Positions 55,786 through 64,000 of a stretch of DNA of 64,000 nucleotides are shown here, one piece after another. The notes below the pieces were generated by a model. That model did no database searches and was not told where the DNA came from. It saw only the letters and a program-made list of their open reading frames with translations. The number at the start of each line of letters is the position of its first letter. The stretch's first letter is position 1. A program made the position numbers and the translations under genes. Source of the DNA: CAYXRS01 sp964636485 (GTDB lineage Bacteria > Gemmatimonadota > Gemmatimonadetes > Gemmatimonadales > Gemmatimonadaceae). The stretch lies in assembly GCA_964636485.1 (NCBI GenBank), contig CAZWSO010000001.1:1-64000 (forward strand), written 5' to 3'.

Positions 55786-55989
55786 TCAGTCTTTCCGGTC
55801 GAGCTTCTGCTGAGCTTTACCGAAGTTGTCCTTGGCACTCCCCTTCAGCTCCTCCGCTTTGCCCTTGGCCTGCTGCTCGCGATCGCCGGTCAGATCACCG
55901 GCGGCGCCGCGTGCCTTGCCCTTGGCTTCTTCGGTCTTGCCCTCAACGCGATTCTCCGTGCCGCGGTCCTTCATGTCCTTGTCGGCCAT
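55786..55989 (-). CDS. CsbD-family stress response protein
   Basis: The 67-residue, highly charged protein contains the repeated CsbD pattern NRVEGKTEEAKGKARGAAGDL and QQAKGKAEELKGSAKDN. CsbD-like proteins are small, abundant and induced by general stress; their activity is unknown. GGAGGTTGCAA precedes the ATG. The longer open frame upstream has no family match. Confidence 0.92.
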   Translation of the reverse strand: MADKDMKDRGTENRVEGKTEEAKGKARGAAGDLTGDREQQAKGKAEELKGSAKDNFGKAQQKLDRKD

Positions 55990-56127
55990 TTGCAACCTCC
56001 TGTATCTGCTGTTTCGTGGACCTGCCCGGCACCGCGCCAGCGCGCGGAGCCGCTGCCCTGCTTCTTCCCGCGAAAACATGGGTGCAAGGCACGTACCGAA
56101 TGCCGAGGCTCTCTCGCCAGCCGAGGC

Positions 56128-56487
56128 TCAGAGTCGCGCGTCGCGGTCGCGACGCACGTCATCCCGCCCACTATCATCTCCCGTGACGCGGTTCCATGCG
56201 TCACGCACGGATTGCTTGATCTCGTCCCATGTGGACCTGCTGGAGCCACGATGCTCATAGGTGTCCCAGTCACGGCGCAGGTCGCCTTCAGCGTCCTCGA
56301 AGCGTCGCCCCTTGTTCCGCTGTGCGGACTCGTAGCCAAAGCGATAACCCGGCTGGTAGTGTTCGTACCCTCGATCGGCCTGCACATACGGACGCATCGA
56401 AAAGTTCTCGCGCCAATATGCATCCTCGTTCATCCAGTCCGAGCCACTGGTGGTGCCCCGACCCTGTACGAGATCATCGTTTGCCAT
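56128..56487 (-). CDS. Charged, Trp/Tyr-rich stress-like hypothetical protein
   Basis: 119 residues, soluble and strongly charged. RPYVQADRGYEHYQPGYRFG is followed by SAQRNKGRRFEDAEGDLRRDW and a C-terminal helix STWDEIKQSVRDAWNRVTGD. The YxPxYRFGYES and WDEIKxxVRDAW patterns occur in small uncharacterised stress-linked proteins. The leader GGAGGTGGCAGATGGCA is almost the same as that of the neighbouring csbD gene (GGAGGTTGCAAATGGCC), suggesting shared expression. Confidence 0.75.
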   Translation of the reverse strand: MANDDLVQGRGTTSGSDWMNEDAYWRENFSMRPYVQADRGYEHYQPGYRFGYESAQRNKGRRFEDAEGDLRRDWDTYEHRGSSRSTWDEIKQSVRDAWNRVTGDDSGRDDVRRDRDARL

Positions 56488-56657
56488 CTGCCACCTCCTG
56501 TGCACAGTCGCCGCGCGATGTTTCATATGAACTCGACATAGGAGGCAAGGGGTGCGCCGGAACAGGGCAGCGCCCGCCGGAAAGCAGCGGCGACACCGAT
56601 GGGCGCGAGCACGACCGAAGATGCTTCAGGCCGCGCATGCCTCTACGTAACAATCGC

Positions 56658-56687
56658 TTGACATGCGTCGTTTACAGTGCATTATGA
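56658..56687 (+). promoter_or_regulatory. Candidate promoter for the lipoprotein gene
   Basis: A consensus TTGACA (56658-56663) is followed by TTATGA with an 18-nt spacer. The -35 is perfect and the -10 weak. The predicted transcript has a leader of about 65 nt before GGAGGAG and the ATG. Confidence 0.4.
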
Positions 56688-56759
56688 GGTGCTGACGGGT
56701 GATCTCATCAGCGGTGAAAAAGCGGCATGAGGCTCGCCCCACCTGGAGGAGAAAGTTTC

Positions 56760-57272
56760 ATGCACAGCTACATGGCGGCAGCCCGACGCCTGGCCGCAAT
56801 CCTGACGCTTTCGACGCTCGCCTGCTCGGCGTCGAGCCGCTCCCCTGAGGCAGCGGACACCGCGTTCGCCGCGGTTCAGCAACGCGGGGAGCTGGTCATG
56901 GGCGTAGACCAGTACACATCGACGCACCGATTCGACAAGAGCGCTGACGGCGGGCGAATCGAGCTGCAGCGCGACAGCGACGATCCCGAGGGCATAGCTA
57001 CCATTCGTCGTCACCTTGGAGAGGTGGCCGCCCAGTTCGCGAGGGGCGATTTCTCCGCCTCTCGCGCGGTTCACGACCGCGAGATCCCCGGCGCTGACGT
57101 TATGACGGCAAGGCGGGAGGCGATCACGTATACCGTAGTGGAGCTGCCGCGTGGCGCGGAGATGCACATCCGGACCCCGGACCCGGACGCCGTTGCGGCC
57201 ATCCATCGTTTCCTCGACTTTCAGCGGAGCGACCATCGCGCGAGCGGGACGGACGGGCACGAGCACGACTGA
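56760..57272 (+). CDS. Small conserved lipoprotein (often mis-named aspartate carbamoyltransferase)
   Basis: 170 residues with signal MAAARRLAAILTLSTLACS (lipobox Cys about residue 22). The conserved part includes QQRGELVMGVDQYTSTHRFDKS, ADGGRIELQRDSDDPEGI and IRRHLGEVAAQFARGDFSAS. Related proteins carry the name aspartate carbamoyltransferase in annotation, but no carbamoyltransferase motif is present. The His-rich C-terminus (DHRASGTDGHEHD) and conserved His could bind metal. Real function unknown. GGAGGAG precedes the ATG by about 9 nt. The window has no clear partner gene. Confidence 0.75.
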   Translation: MHSYMAAARRLAAILTLSTLACSASSRSPEAADTAFAAVQQRGELVMGVDQYTSTHRFDKSADGGRIELQRDSDDPEGIATIRRHLGEVAAQFARGDFSASRAVHDREIPGADVMTARREAITYTVVELPRGAEMHIRTPDPDAVAAIHRFLDFQRSDHRASGTDGHEHD

Positions 57273-57553
57273 TCACGGATCAGCGCGTGCCTGTTCGCGA
57301 ACTCCGTGCCGACAGCTGGCAATTCGACCGCAGCCCGATCGCATCAAGCAGCTTCTGGGTGAATCCATCCTCTCCCCCCAGATCCGGCGCAGCACCGTAC
57401 CCGGAACAGGAAGGGCCTGCGCGGTGAAAACCTCTGGCAGCACCAGCTCGAGGAGCGCAATGGCCCTTCTCTCTCTGTCCGCACGGAATGCGATTATGTA
57501 TCCGCCGTGTAGTTTGCGCTCGGGGCACCCGGTACCGCATATAAAGGTCGCGC

Positions 57554-60301
57554 ATGACGACGAACGAGAGCACAGGAGCTGGTGACACAATCGCTCCCCG
57601 GGAGCAGGGCGCGGCCGAGATCAGTGGTCAGCGCGCGTGGCACATCCTCACGCACGAGGACGTGCTCGAATTGCTCGATGCGAAGCCGGGGGGCCTTTCG
57701 TCCGATGAGGCGGCGCAACGCCTCGAGCGATACGGCCGAAACGAGGTGGAAGCGGAACGGCTGACGCCGTGGTGGAGCATTCTCCTCCATCAATTCCGCG
57801 ACCCGCTCATCTACATTCTCCTGATCGCCGCCGCGATCACTTTCGTCATTGGAGATCTGGTAGACGGCGGCGTGATCATGGCTGTGGTAATAATCAACGC
57901 AATCATCGGCTTCACGCAGGAGTACCGGGCTCGGGAAGCGATGAGTGCGCTGCAGAAGATGAGTGCACCCACGGCCGAGGTGTCGCGCGACGGCCGCGCA
58001 ATGACGATTCCGGCAGTCGAGCTCGTCCCTGGAGACATCGTCAATCTCACCTCCGGCGACCGTGTCCCGGCGGACATCCGCCTGCTGAAGGTGCGCGAGC
58101 TGGAGGCGGACGAATCCGCCCTTACGGGCGAATCGCTGGCGGTCCGCAAAACTGTCGACGCCATAGACGAGGAGCTGCTCGTTCCCGGCGATCAGACCAA
58201 CATCGCATTCTCCGGAACAGTGGTGACGCGCGGACGCGGACGCGGCGTGGTGATCCGCACCGGGGCAGCGTCAGAGCTCGGACGCATCGCAACGTCCATG
58301 CGCGAGATGGCGGAGACGGTGACACCGCTGCAGCAGAAGTTCGACACGTTGGGCACGCGCATCGGCATCGCCGTTCTGCTGCTGTCCGTGATCGTGGTGA
58401 TGATCGGACTGCTGCGCGCGATGCCCCTGACGGACCTCGTCGTGGCGGCGGTCGCGCTGGCCGTAGCCACGATCCCTGAAGGGCTTCCCGTCGTACTGAC
58501 CGTGACGCTCGCGATTGGCGTGCGGCGCATGGCAAGGCGTAATGCCATCATCCGGTCGCTCCCGGCAGTGGAGACCCTTGGCAGCACTACCGTGATCGGC
58601 TCCGACAAGACCGGTACCCTGACGCGCAACGAGATGACCGTGCGCGTGGTATGGGCGGGGGGTCGCCGCTTCGGCGTGACGGGGGCAGGATATTCATCCG
58701 AAGGGACAATCGAGATCGATGGCCAGCCGACAAGCGCGGAACGGGACTACGCGCTTGGCGAGGTGCTCCGCGCCGGCGTTCTGGCGAACGAGGCCGACCC
58801 ACGATCCCTCGAGACGGGGGAGGCGCTGGGCGATCCCACGGAGGTGGCGCTCTACGCTGCCGCAGCAAAGGGCGGCCTGCAACCGGCTGCGCTGCGCAGA
58901 GAACTCCCCGAGGTGTCCGCACTTCCCTTCGAGTCGGAGCGTCGTCTGATGGCGAGCCTTCGCGACACTCCGGAGGGCCGGCGGCTTTTCGTGAAGGGCG
59001 CGCCGGAGGCGATACTTGCCCACTGTGCCAGCATTGCACTCGCCGACGGTATCGGCGAACTGGAGGTGGAGACAATTCGCGAGGCGGCGCATGCGATGGC
59101 CGCCGAGGGCCTGCGCGTCCTCGCGATGGCATCGCGTGAAGATACCAGCGATCAGTTGAGCGATGCCTCGCTTGGCAACGAACTGATATTCGCCGGCATG
59201 CAGGGAATGGAGGACCCCGTGCGCCCGGAAGCTGTGGAGGCCGTCTCGCTGGCGCACCAGGCGGGAATTCGTGTCCTCATGCTTACGGGAGACCACGTCG
59301 ATACCGCACAGGCGATTGGCCGCCAGCTCGGACTTGGCCGGCGTTCGGACCGGGCGATCGATGGCGCCGAGCTGTCGCGGATCTCACCGGATGACCTTGG
59401 AGAGGCCGTCGCGCACGTGGACATATACGCGCGCGTAGCGCCCGAGCACAAGCTGGCCATCGTCACGCATCTGAAGGATCGTGGCGAGATCGTCGCGGTC
59501 ACCGGTGACGGTGTCAACGATGCCCCCGCGCTGCGCGCCGCGCACATTGGCGTTGCAATGGGACAGTCAGGCACCGATGTCGCGCGAGAGGCATCCGACA
59601 TGGTGCTCGCCGACGACAACTTCGCCACTATCACGGCAGCGGTCGAGGAGGGGCGGATCGTCTTCGCCAATATCCGAAAGGTGACCTTCTTTCTGCTCTC
59701 TACAGGCGTGGCGATGCCGATCACGATCATCGCTGCTTTGTTGTTCGGGCTGCCACTTCCCTTCGTAGCCGCGCAGATTCTGTGGATCAACCTCGTCACC
59801 AATGGCCTCCAGGACGTTGCGCTCGCCTTCGAACCAGGAGAGCCAGGGCTGCTAGAGCGGCCACCGCGCGCGGCAACGGAAGGCATCGTCACGCAGCGCA
59901 TCATCTGGCGACTGCTGGGCGTGGGTACCGTCCTCGCCGCCGGAACCCTGGGCATGTTCCTGTGGACGCTGCAGAGCACCGGCAACCTCGCTGTCGCGCA
60001 GAGCGCGGCGATGACACAAATGGTGGTGTTTCAGAACTTTCATGTGTTCAACAGCCGGTCCCTGGATCGGTCGATAGTCGCGATCCCGCCGTTCTCGAAC
60101 CGGTTTCTCTTTGCGGCCGTCGTCCTGGCGCTGCTGGCACAGATCGCTGTGCTGAATCTGCCGCCGCTGCAAACGATCTTTCGCACCGTCCCCCTCTCCA
60201 CCCAGCAGTGGGGGTGGATCGTGCTCTTCGGTACAGCGGTCATCATCGGCGGCGAGTTGGACAAGTTCATCAACCGCCGCAGGGGGCGACCGATCGGTTG
60301 A
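57554..60301 (+). CDS. P2-type cation-transporting ATPase
   Basis: 915 residues. Actuator domain motif ALTGESLAVRK, phosphorylation motif SDKTGTLTRNEM, nucleotide site KGAPEAILAHC and hinge VTGDGVNDAPAL are all intact. M4 carries IPEGLPVVLT as in calcium pumps. M5 reads FFLLSTGVAMP and M6 NLVTNGLQDVALAF, without the Glu/Asp that bind calcium in SERCA, so the ion is uncertain. Ten helices. AAAGG precedes the ATG; TATAAA eight nt before the ATG may be coincidental. It is followed by treT after 22 bp. Confidence 0.93.
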   Translation: MTTNESTGAGDTIAPREQGAAEISGQRAWHILTHEDVLELLDAKPGGLSSDEAAQRLERYGRNEVEAERLTPWWSILLHQFRDPLIYILLIAAAITFVIGDLVDGGVIMAVVIINAIIGFTQEYRAREAMSALQKMSAPTAEVSRDGRAMTIPAVELVPGDIVNLTSGDRVPADIRLLKVRELEADESALTGESLAVRKTVDAIDEELLVPGDQTNIAFSGTVVTRGRGRGVVIRTGAASELGRIATSMREMAETVTPLQQKFDTLGTRIGIAVLLLSVIVVMIGLLRAMPLTDLVVAAVALAVATIPEGLPVVLTVTLAIGVRRMARRNAIIRSLPAVETLGSTTVIGSDKTGTLTRNEMTVRVVWAGGRRFGVTGAGYSSEGTIEIDGQPTSAERDYALGEVLRAGVLANEADPRSLETGEALGDPTEVALYAAAAKGGLQPAALRRELPEVSALPFESERRLMASLRDTPEGRRLFVKGAPEAILAHCASIALADGIGELEVETIREAAHAMAAEGLRVLAMASREDTSDQLSDASLGNELIFAGMQGMEDPVRPEAVEAVSLAHQAGIRVLMLTGDHVDTAQAIGRQLGLGRRSDRAIDGAELSRISPDDLGEAVAHVDIYARVAPEHKLAIVTHLKDRGEIVAVTGDGVNDAPALRAAHIGVAMGQSGTDVAREASDMVLADDNFATITAAVEEGRIVFANIRKVTFFLLSTGVAMPITIIAALLFGLPLPFVAAQILWINLVTNGLQDVALAFEPGEPGLLERPPRAATEGIVTQRIIWRLLGVGTVLAAGTLGMFLWTLQSTGNLAVAQSAAMTQMVVFQNFHVFNSRSLDRSIVAIPPFSNRFLFAAVVLALLAQIAVLNLPPLQTIFRTVPLSTQQWGWIVLFGTAVIIGGELDKFINRRRGRPIG

Positions 60302-60323
60302 AGCCACATGGAGGTAGCGCCAC

Positions 60324-61820
60324 ATGGCTCGTCTGGTGGTTCCGCAGCATCACGTGTCATTGCAGGACTATGAGTCCGTTGCTCAACTCAGCGCCGCCGT
60401 TCGCGATCTCATAACGGAAGCAAACAGCCTCCTCCCCCTGCTGGATGGCAGGCGCGTGTGGATGGTGAACAGCACGGAGCGCGGTGGCGGCGTTGCGGAG
60501 ATGCTGCCGGCCTTGCTCACGCTCCTCCGCGAATTAGGTGTGGATGCGCTCTGGCTCGTGATGGAATCCGCGGATCCGGAATTCTTCCGTCTGACGAAGC
60601 GCCTTCACAACCTGATCCACGGCGAGGGCGATCCTCTGCTGAACGACCCGGCACGTGAGCTGTACGAACGCGTCAGCCACGAGAATGCGGAGGCAATCTC
60701 GCGTTATCTCGCCCCAGGCGATCTGCTCATCGTTCATGATCCGCAGCCGCTTGGCGCCGGCGCTCTCATACGTGATGCGATGGACGTTGCCGCAATCTGG
60801 CGCTGCCACATCGGGCTCGATCAGCGCACCCCGGAAACCACGGCGGCGTGGGATTTTCTCCGGCCCTACGCATCCGCCTACGATCAGGCCGTGTTCACGG
60901 CGCCCGAATACATCCCGAGTTACCTCACCGGTTCGGCAACGATCATCCACCCAGCCATCGATCCGCTCAGCCACAAGAACCGGGATCTGCCGATCCACAA
61001 GCTGGTGGGCATCCTGGCCAACGCCTCGCTCATCCAGCCTTTCGGACCGGTACTCACGCCCCCCTTCCCAGATCCTGCGCGGCGCTTCCAGCAGGATGGC
61101 GGCTGGACAGCCGCGAACGAGCCCGAGGACATCGGCCTCCTGTTCCGTCCCATCGTGACCCAGGTGTCGCGATGGGACAGGCTCAAGGGGTTTCTACCGC
61201 TGCTGAAGGGATTCACGGCGCTCAAGCTTGATCTTGTCAACGGCACGGAGCTGGACAGCCGCTACCGGCGGACGCTGGACACCGTCCGCCTCGTACTGGC
61301 CGGACCCGATCCGGCCTCGGTCGCGGACGATCCGGAGGCCCAGGAGGTGCTCGAAGAGCTGTGCGAGCTATATCTGGGGCTGCCGCCAGCTCTCCAGGAG
61401 GACGTGGCGATCATCTCGCTGCCGATGTCGTCCCCCAAATTCAACGCGCTAATGGTGAACGCCCTGCAGCGGTGCTCAGACATCGTGGTGCAGAACTCGC
61501 TGCGGGAGGGATTCGGGCTCACCGCCACGGAGGCGATGTGGAAGCACGCGGCTGTGATCGCGTCGCGTGCAGCCGGCCTCCGGCAGCAAATACGGCCGGG
61601 TCTGGACGGATGCCTCGTAACCGACCCCGAGGACGAGAACGAGCTGGCGCGCACGCTGGGCGACCTGCTCAGGGACCAGCGGAAGCGTGAGGCGCTCGGA
61701 CGCAGCGCTCAAAGGCGAGTACACCACGACTTCCTCATTTTCACGCAGCTGCGCGCCTGGCTGGAGGTCATTGCCCAGGTAGTGACGGCGCGATGGCCCA
61801 GTGTGGGGTGGCAACCGTGA
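60324..61820 (+). CDS. treT: Trehalose synthase TreT-type glycosyltransferase (GT4)
   Basis: 498 residues. The GT-B front domain has VWMVNSTERGGGVAEMLPAL and LLIVHDPQPLGAGALI and WRCHIGLDQRTPETTAAW. The back domain has TQVSRWDRLKGFLPLLKGF and the GT4 motif NSLREGFGLTATEAMWKHAAVIAS. TreT makes trehalose from a nucleotide-glucose and glucose. The start MARLVVPQHHVSLQDYE fits. It follows the P-type ATPase and precedes a GGDEF gene, in a stress-flavoured cluster. Confidence 0.88.
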   Translation: MARLVVPQHHVSLQDYESVAQLSAAVRDLITEANSLLPLLDGRRVWMVNSTERGGGVAEMLPALLTLLRELGVDALWLVMESADPEFFRLTKRLHNLIHGEGDPLLNDPARELYERVSHENAEAISRYLAPGDLLIVHDPQPLGAGALIRDAMDVAAIWRCHIGLDQRTPETTAAWDFLRPYASAYDQAVFTAPEYIPSYLTGSATIIHPAIDPLSHKNRDLPIHKLVGILANASLIQPFGPVLTPPFPDPARRFQQDGGWTAANEPEDIGLLFRPIVTQVSRWDRLKGFLPLLKGFTALKLDLVNGTELDSRYRRTLDTVRLVLAGPDPASVADDPEAQEVLEELCELYLGLPPALQEDVAIISLPMSSPKFNALMVNALQRCSDIVVQNSLREGFGLTATEAMWKHAAVIASRAAGLRQQIRPGLDGCLVTDPEDENELARTLGDLLRDQRKREALGRSAQRRVHHDFLIFTQLRAWLEVIAQVVTARWPSVGWQP

Positions 61821-61917
61821 CCAACCCCCCGCAAACGGCGTCCTTACCTACGCAGAGGTGCCGCCTCCCGGCCAGATGAAGCCCCGCTCCTGGCCGTCAT
61901 CGTCCTATATACCCCAG

Positions 61918-62832
61918 ATGCGCGAAACCAGAGCGATCAGCGTACTCCTCATCGAGAGAGATCCTACGGCGGCCGCCATGTTCCAGGAGCTGCTTGGGTC
62001 ACGGGGGGAGGATGCCGTCTCGCTCGAGATCACCGTTGCCGAACGGCTTTCGGTCGGCCTGACCCGCCTGGGTGAGGGTGGGATCGACGTGGTGGTGCTC
62101 GAGCTTGCACTCCCTGACGGGAATGGCATCGAGAACGTCGAGCGCGTGCGAAAGCACGGACCCGACGTTCCGTTGATCGTGCTTACCGAACTGGACGATG
62201 AGGGAGTGGCGCTGCAGGCGGTGCGCGCAGGCGCCCAGGACTACCTCGTCAAGGGACGCATCTCTGGTGACGGCGTGAATCGGGCCATCCGCTATGCCCA
62301 GGAGCGGCATCGCATGCAGGCGGCCCTGCGCGAGATGGCGGTAATTGACCCGCTCACGGGACTTCACAACCGTCGCGGCTTCTTCACACTGGCGGAGCAC
62401 GCGCTGAAGGTGGCACAGCGAACCGGACGCGGTTTCGTGCTGCTGCTGGCCGATCTGGACGGACTGAAGCTGATCAACGATGAGTTCGGCCATGCAGAGG
62501 GTGACCGGGCAGTCATCGAGACGGCGGCAGCGCTGCGGCGCGCGTTCCGGCGCTCGGATATCCTCGGACGCCTGGGAGGCGACGAGTTCGCGGCGATTGC
62601 CCTCGATGCGCCAGCGCCGGTAATGGAGCTCCTGATCTCCCGGCTCGAGAGTGCCATCAAAACGTCCAGCGCCAACCGCGAGCGGTCGTATGCGCTATCT
62701 GTCACTGTGGGTGCGGCGTCGTACGATCCCATGCATACATCATCAATCGATCAGCTCCTGATATCCGCGGACTCGATGCTGTACGAGCGAAAGCCGTCCG
62801 CCCTGCACCCCTTCCGACACCACGATCGCTGA
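61918..62832 (+). CDS. Receiver-like domain plus GGDEF diguanylate cyclase
   Basis: About 304 residues. The receiver half has VLLIERDPTAAAMFQE and the acceptor position Glu62 in VVLELALPDGNG, where response regulators have Asp; the Thr and Lys positions (LTEL; DYLVKG) remain. The GGDEF domain begins VIDPLTGLHNRRGFF, with catalytic GRLGGDEFAAIAL intact, so cyclic-di-GMP synthesis is expected. Glu may mimic phosphorylation. ATG at MRETRAIS is chosen; the frame is open to 61801. TATATA lies 6 nt upstream, allowing a leaderless transcript. Confidence 0.88.
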   Translation: MRETRAISVLLIERDPTAAAMFQELLGSRGEDAVSLEITVAERLSVGLTRLGEGGIDVVVLELALPDGNGIENVERVRKHGPDVPLIVLTELDDEGVALQAVRAGAQDYLVKGRISGDGVNRAIRYAQERHRMQAALREMAVIDPLTGLHNRRGFFTLAEHALKVAQRTGRGFVLLLADLDGLKLINDEFGHAEGDRAVIETAAALRRAFRRSDILGRLGGDEFAAIALDAPAPVMELLISRLESAIKTSSANRERSYALSVTVGAASYDPMHTSSIDQLLISADSMLYERKPSALHPFRHHDR

Positions 62833-62966
62833 GGCAATATTCCCGTGTCGTCAGGCGGCGCTCCCCCGCCGCACGCACTCCTCACGCTCGCCGGTAGATC
62901 ACCATCGCTCCGCCACCCCAAGCCCCTGGGCGCCGCGTCCTCGTCACGGCCGCCGCGCTGGTAATC

Positions 62967-63983
62967 GTGGTCGCGGGCATGCGCGCGGCAGCACCGATCA
63001 TCCTGCCTTTCGCGCTCGCCGTCTTTCTCGCCATCCTCAGCCTGCCGCTCCTCCGGTCCCTCCGCGCGCTGCGATTGCCGATACCGCTGGCGGTTGGCGT
63101 CACGGTGATCACGAATATGGCGGTGCTTGGGTTCCTCACTCTCATCGTGAGCCGCTCCTTCAGTGAGTTCGTCGTCGCCCTGCCGCGCTACATGATCGGG
63201 TTGCAGGACCTGATTGAGCGTGCCACTGCCGGGCTCGCGCACCGCGGTGTGGTGACGGCGGACTGGGTGGCTACCGATCTGATCAATACGGGCGCGGTGA
63301 TGGACATCGTCGCGACCACACTGCGCAGCATCGCAACCGTGCTGTCGAATGCTGTGCTGGTCCTGATCATACTTACATTCGTGCTCGCCGAGGTGTCGGG
63401 TTTCCCATCAAAGTTGCGGGCAGCGCTCGGGCGAGCGGACGTGGATCTGGGCCGGTTTGCACGGATCACGCTCGAGGTACAGCGTTTCCTCGGCATCAAG
63501 ACGCTCACCAGCCTCGCCACGGGCACCCTTGTGGGATTCTGGGTAGCGGCGGTCGGAGTGGACTTCCCCGTGCTGTGGGGATTGCTCGCCTTCCTCCTCA
63601 ACTACATACCGGCGGTGGGCTCGATTCTGGCGGCGATTCCCGCCGTGGTGATCGCCCTCGTGCAGTTCAGCCCGACTCGGGCGGCCGTCCTCGCCCTGGG
63701 CTATCTGGCCATCAACATCGTGATCGGGAACCTCATTGAGCCGAACCTGATGGGGCGTCGTCTGGGGTTGTCACCGCTCGTGGTCGTGGTGTCACTTATC
63801 TTTTGGGGGTGGGTGCTTGGACCCATCGGCATGTTCCTCTCCGTTCCCCTCACCGTAATCGTGAAGATCACTCTCGAGAATACCGAGGATTTCCGCTGGC
63901 TGGCGATTCTCCTGGATTCCCCGCGGAATACTCCCGCCGTGAGTGGGTCGGGAGCCCTGACGCAGCCAGGCAAACTTCCCTGA
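62967..63983 (+). CDS. AI-2E/PerM-family membrane exporter
   Basis: 338 residues from the first GTG, about seven to eight helices. The family parts are APIILPFALAVFLAIL, the amphipathic middle region, GFWVAAVGVDFPVLWGLLAFLLNYIPAVGSILAAIP (signature) and IEPNLMGRRLGLSPLVVVVSL. Members export small molecules or ions; the AI-2 name is historical. The coding frame and helix 1 (RVLVTAAALVIVVAG) extend upstream to a stop at 62895 with no ATG/GTG, so the true start may be non-standard or misread. Confidence 0.87.
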   Translation: MVAGMRAAAPIILPFALAVFLAILSLPLLRSLRALRLPIPLAVGVTVITNMAVLGFLTLIVSRSFSEFVVALPRYMIGLQDLIERATAGLAHRGVVTADWVATDLINTGAVMDIVATTLRSIATVLSNAVLVLIILTFVLAEVSGFPSKLRAALGRADVDLGRFARITLEVQRFLGIKTLTSLATGTLVGFWVAAVGVDFPVLWGLLAFLLNYIPAVGSILAAIPAVVIALVQFSPTRAAVLALGYLAINIVIGNLIEPNLMGRRLGLSPLVVVVSLIFWGWVLGPIGMFLSVPLTVIVKITLENTEDFRWLAILLDSPRNTPAVSGSGALTQPGKLP

Positions 63984-64000
63984 CCGGCCGAAGACCCCGC

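Noticed and set aside
57273..57590. Minus-strand open frame of 105 residues before the P-type ATPase
   Set aside because: No ribosome site or recognisable motif, and it overlaps the ATPase start; the region is treated as a promoter-containing gap.

Overview
The window is 64 kb of GC-rich, gene-dense bacterial chromosome. Most genes sit in tight runs joined by 4-bp (ATGA/GTGA) or 1-bp (TGATG) overlaps, and there is no integrase, transposase, insertion sequence, phage gene or CRISPR array. The gene content fits Gemmatimonadota or a close relative: a complete alternative complex III, many secreted amidohydrolases in pairs, a TonB with a typical N-terminus, an arsenosugar-type radical SAM cluster, and a small lipoprotein family common in that phylum. 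This assignment is an inference; no rRNA or ribosomal protein gene is present.

Layout. 1-9.6 kb is regulatory: the start of tonB, a four-gene operon holding two complete two-component systems (NtrC-type and OmpR-type), an Hsp20 chaperone, a divergent ANTAR regulator/HisKA_2 kinase pair, and a CopC-CopD copper protein. tRNA-Ala(UGC) follows. 9.8-17.5 kb is the respiratory operon actABCDEF (alternative complex III, quinol:cytochrome c oxidoreductase), with a perfect TGTGA-N6-TCACA CRP-type site upstream. 17.7-30.2 kb looks like a glycan-degradation and uptake locus: two amidohydrolase-fold proteins (one without metal ligands), a class III aminotransferase, a TrmJ-type RNA methyltransferase, a heparinase II/III-type lyase, an oligopeptide/oligosaccharide-type binding protein, two ABC permeases and a GH38 alpha-mannosidase. 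No ATPase gene accompanies them.

30.3-33.7 kb holds small stress genes, Mn-type superoxide dismutase and a CPA2 antiporter. 33.9-39.8 kb is a seven-gene Mrp Na+/H+ antiporter operon in the order F-G-A-B-C-D-E. 39.9-43.8 kb has biosynthetic arginine decarboxylase and a TPR membrane protein. 44-49.5 kb has a secreted amidohydrolase with an overlapping ligand-less paralogue, then a very large peptidase/beta-propeller/beta-barrel protein. 49.7-52.3 kb is a phosphatase-AhpD-ArsS-TVP38 cluster of arsenosugar type without arsM.

53.4-64 kb reads as a stress and trehalose module: GH15 glucoamylase/trehalase, an ASRT-family (sensory rhodopsin transducer) protein overlapping it, CsbD, a charged stress-like protein, a lipoprotein, a P2-type cation ATPase, trehalose synthase TreT, a GGDEF protein whose receiver carries Glu in place of Asp, and an AI-2E/PerM-type exporter.

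The best candidates for something new are the two enzyme plus ligand-less-partner amidohydrolase pairs, the glycan locus, the GH15-ASRT coupling and the peptidase/barrel fusion.
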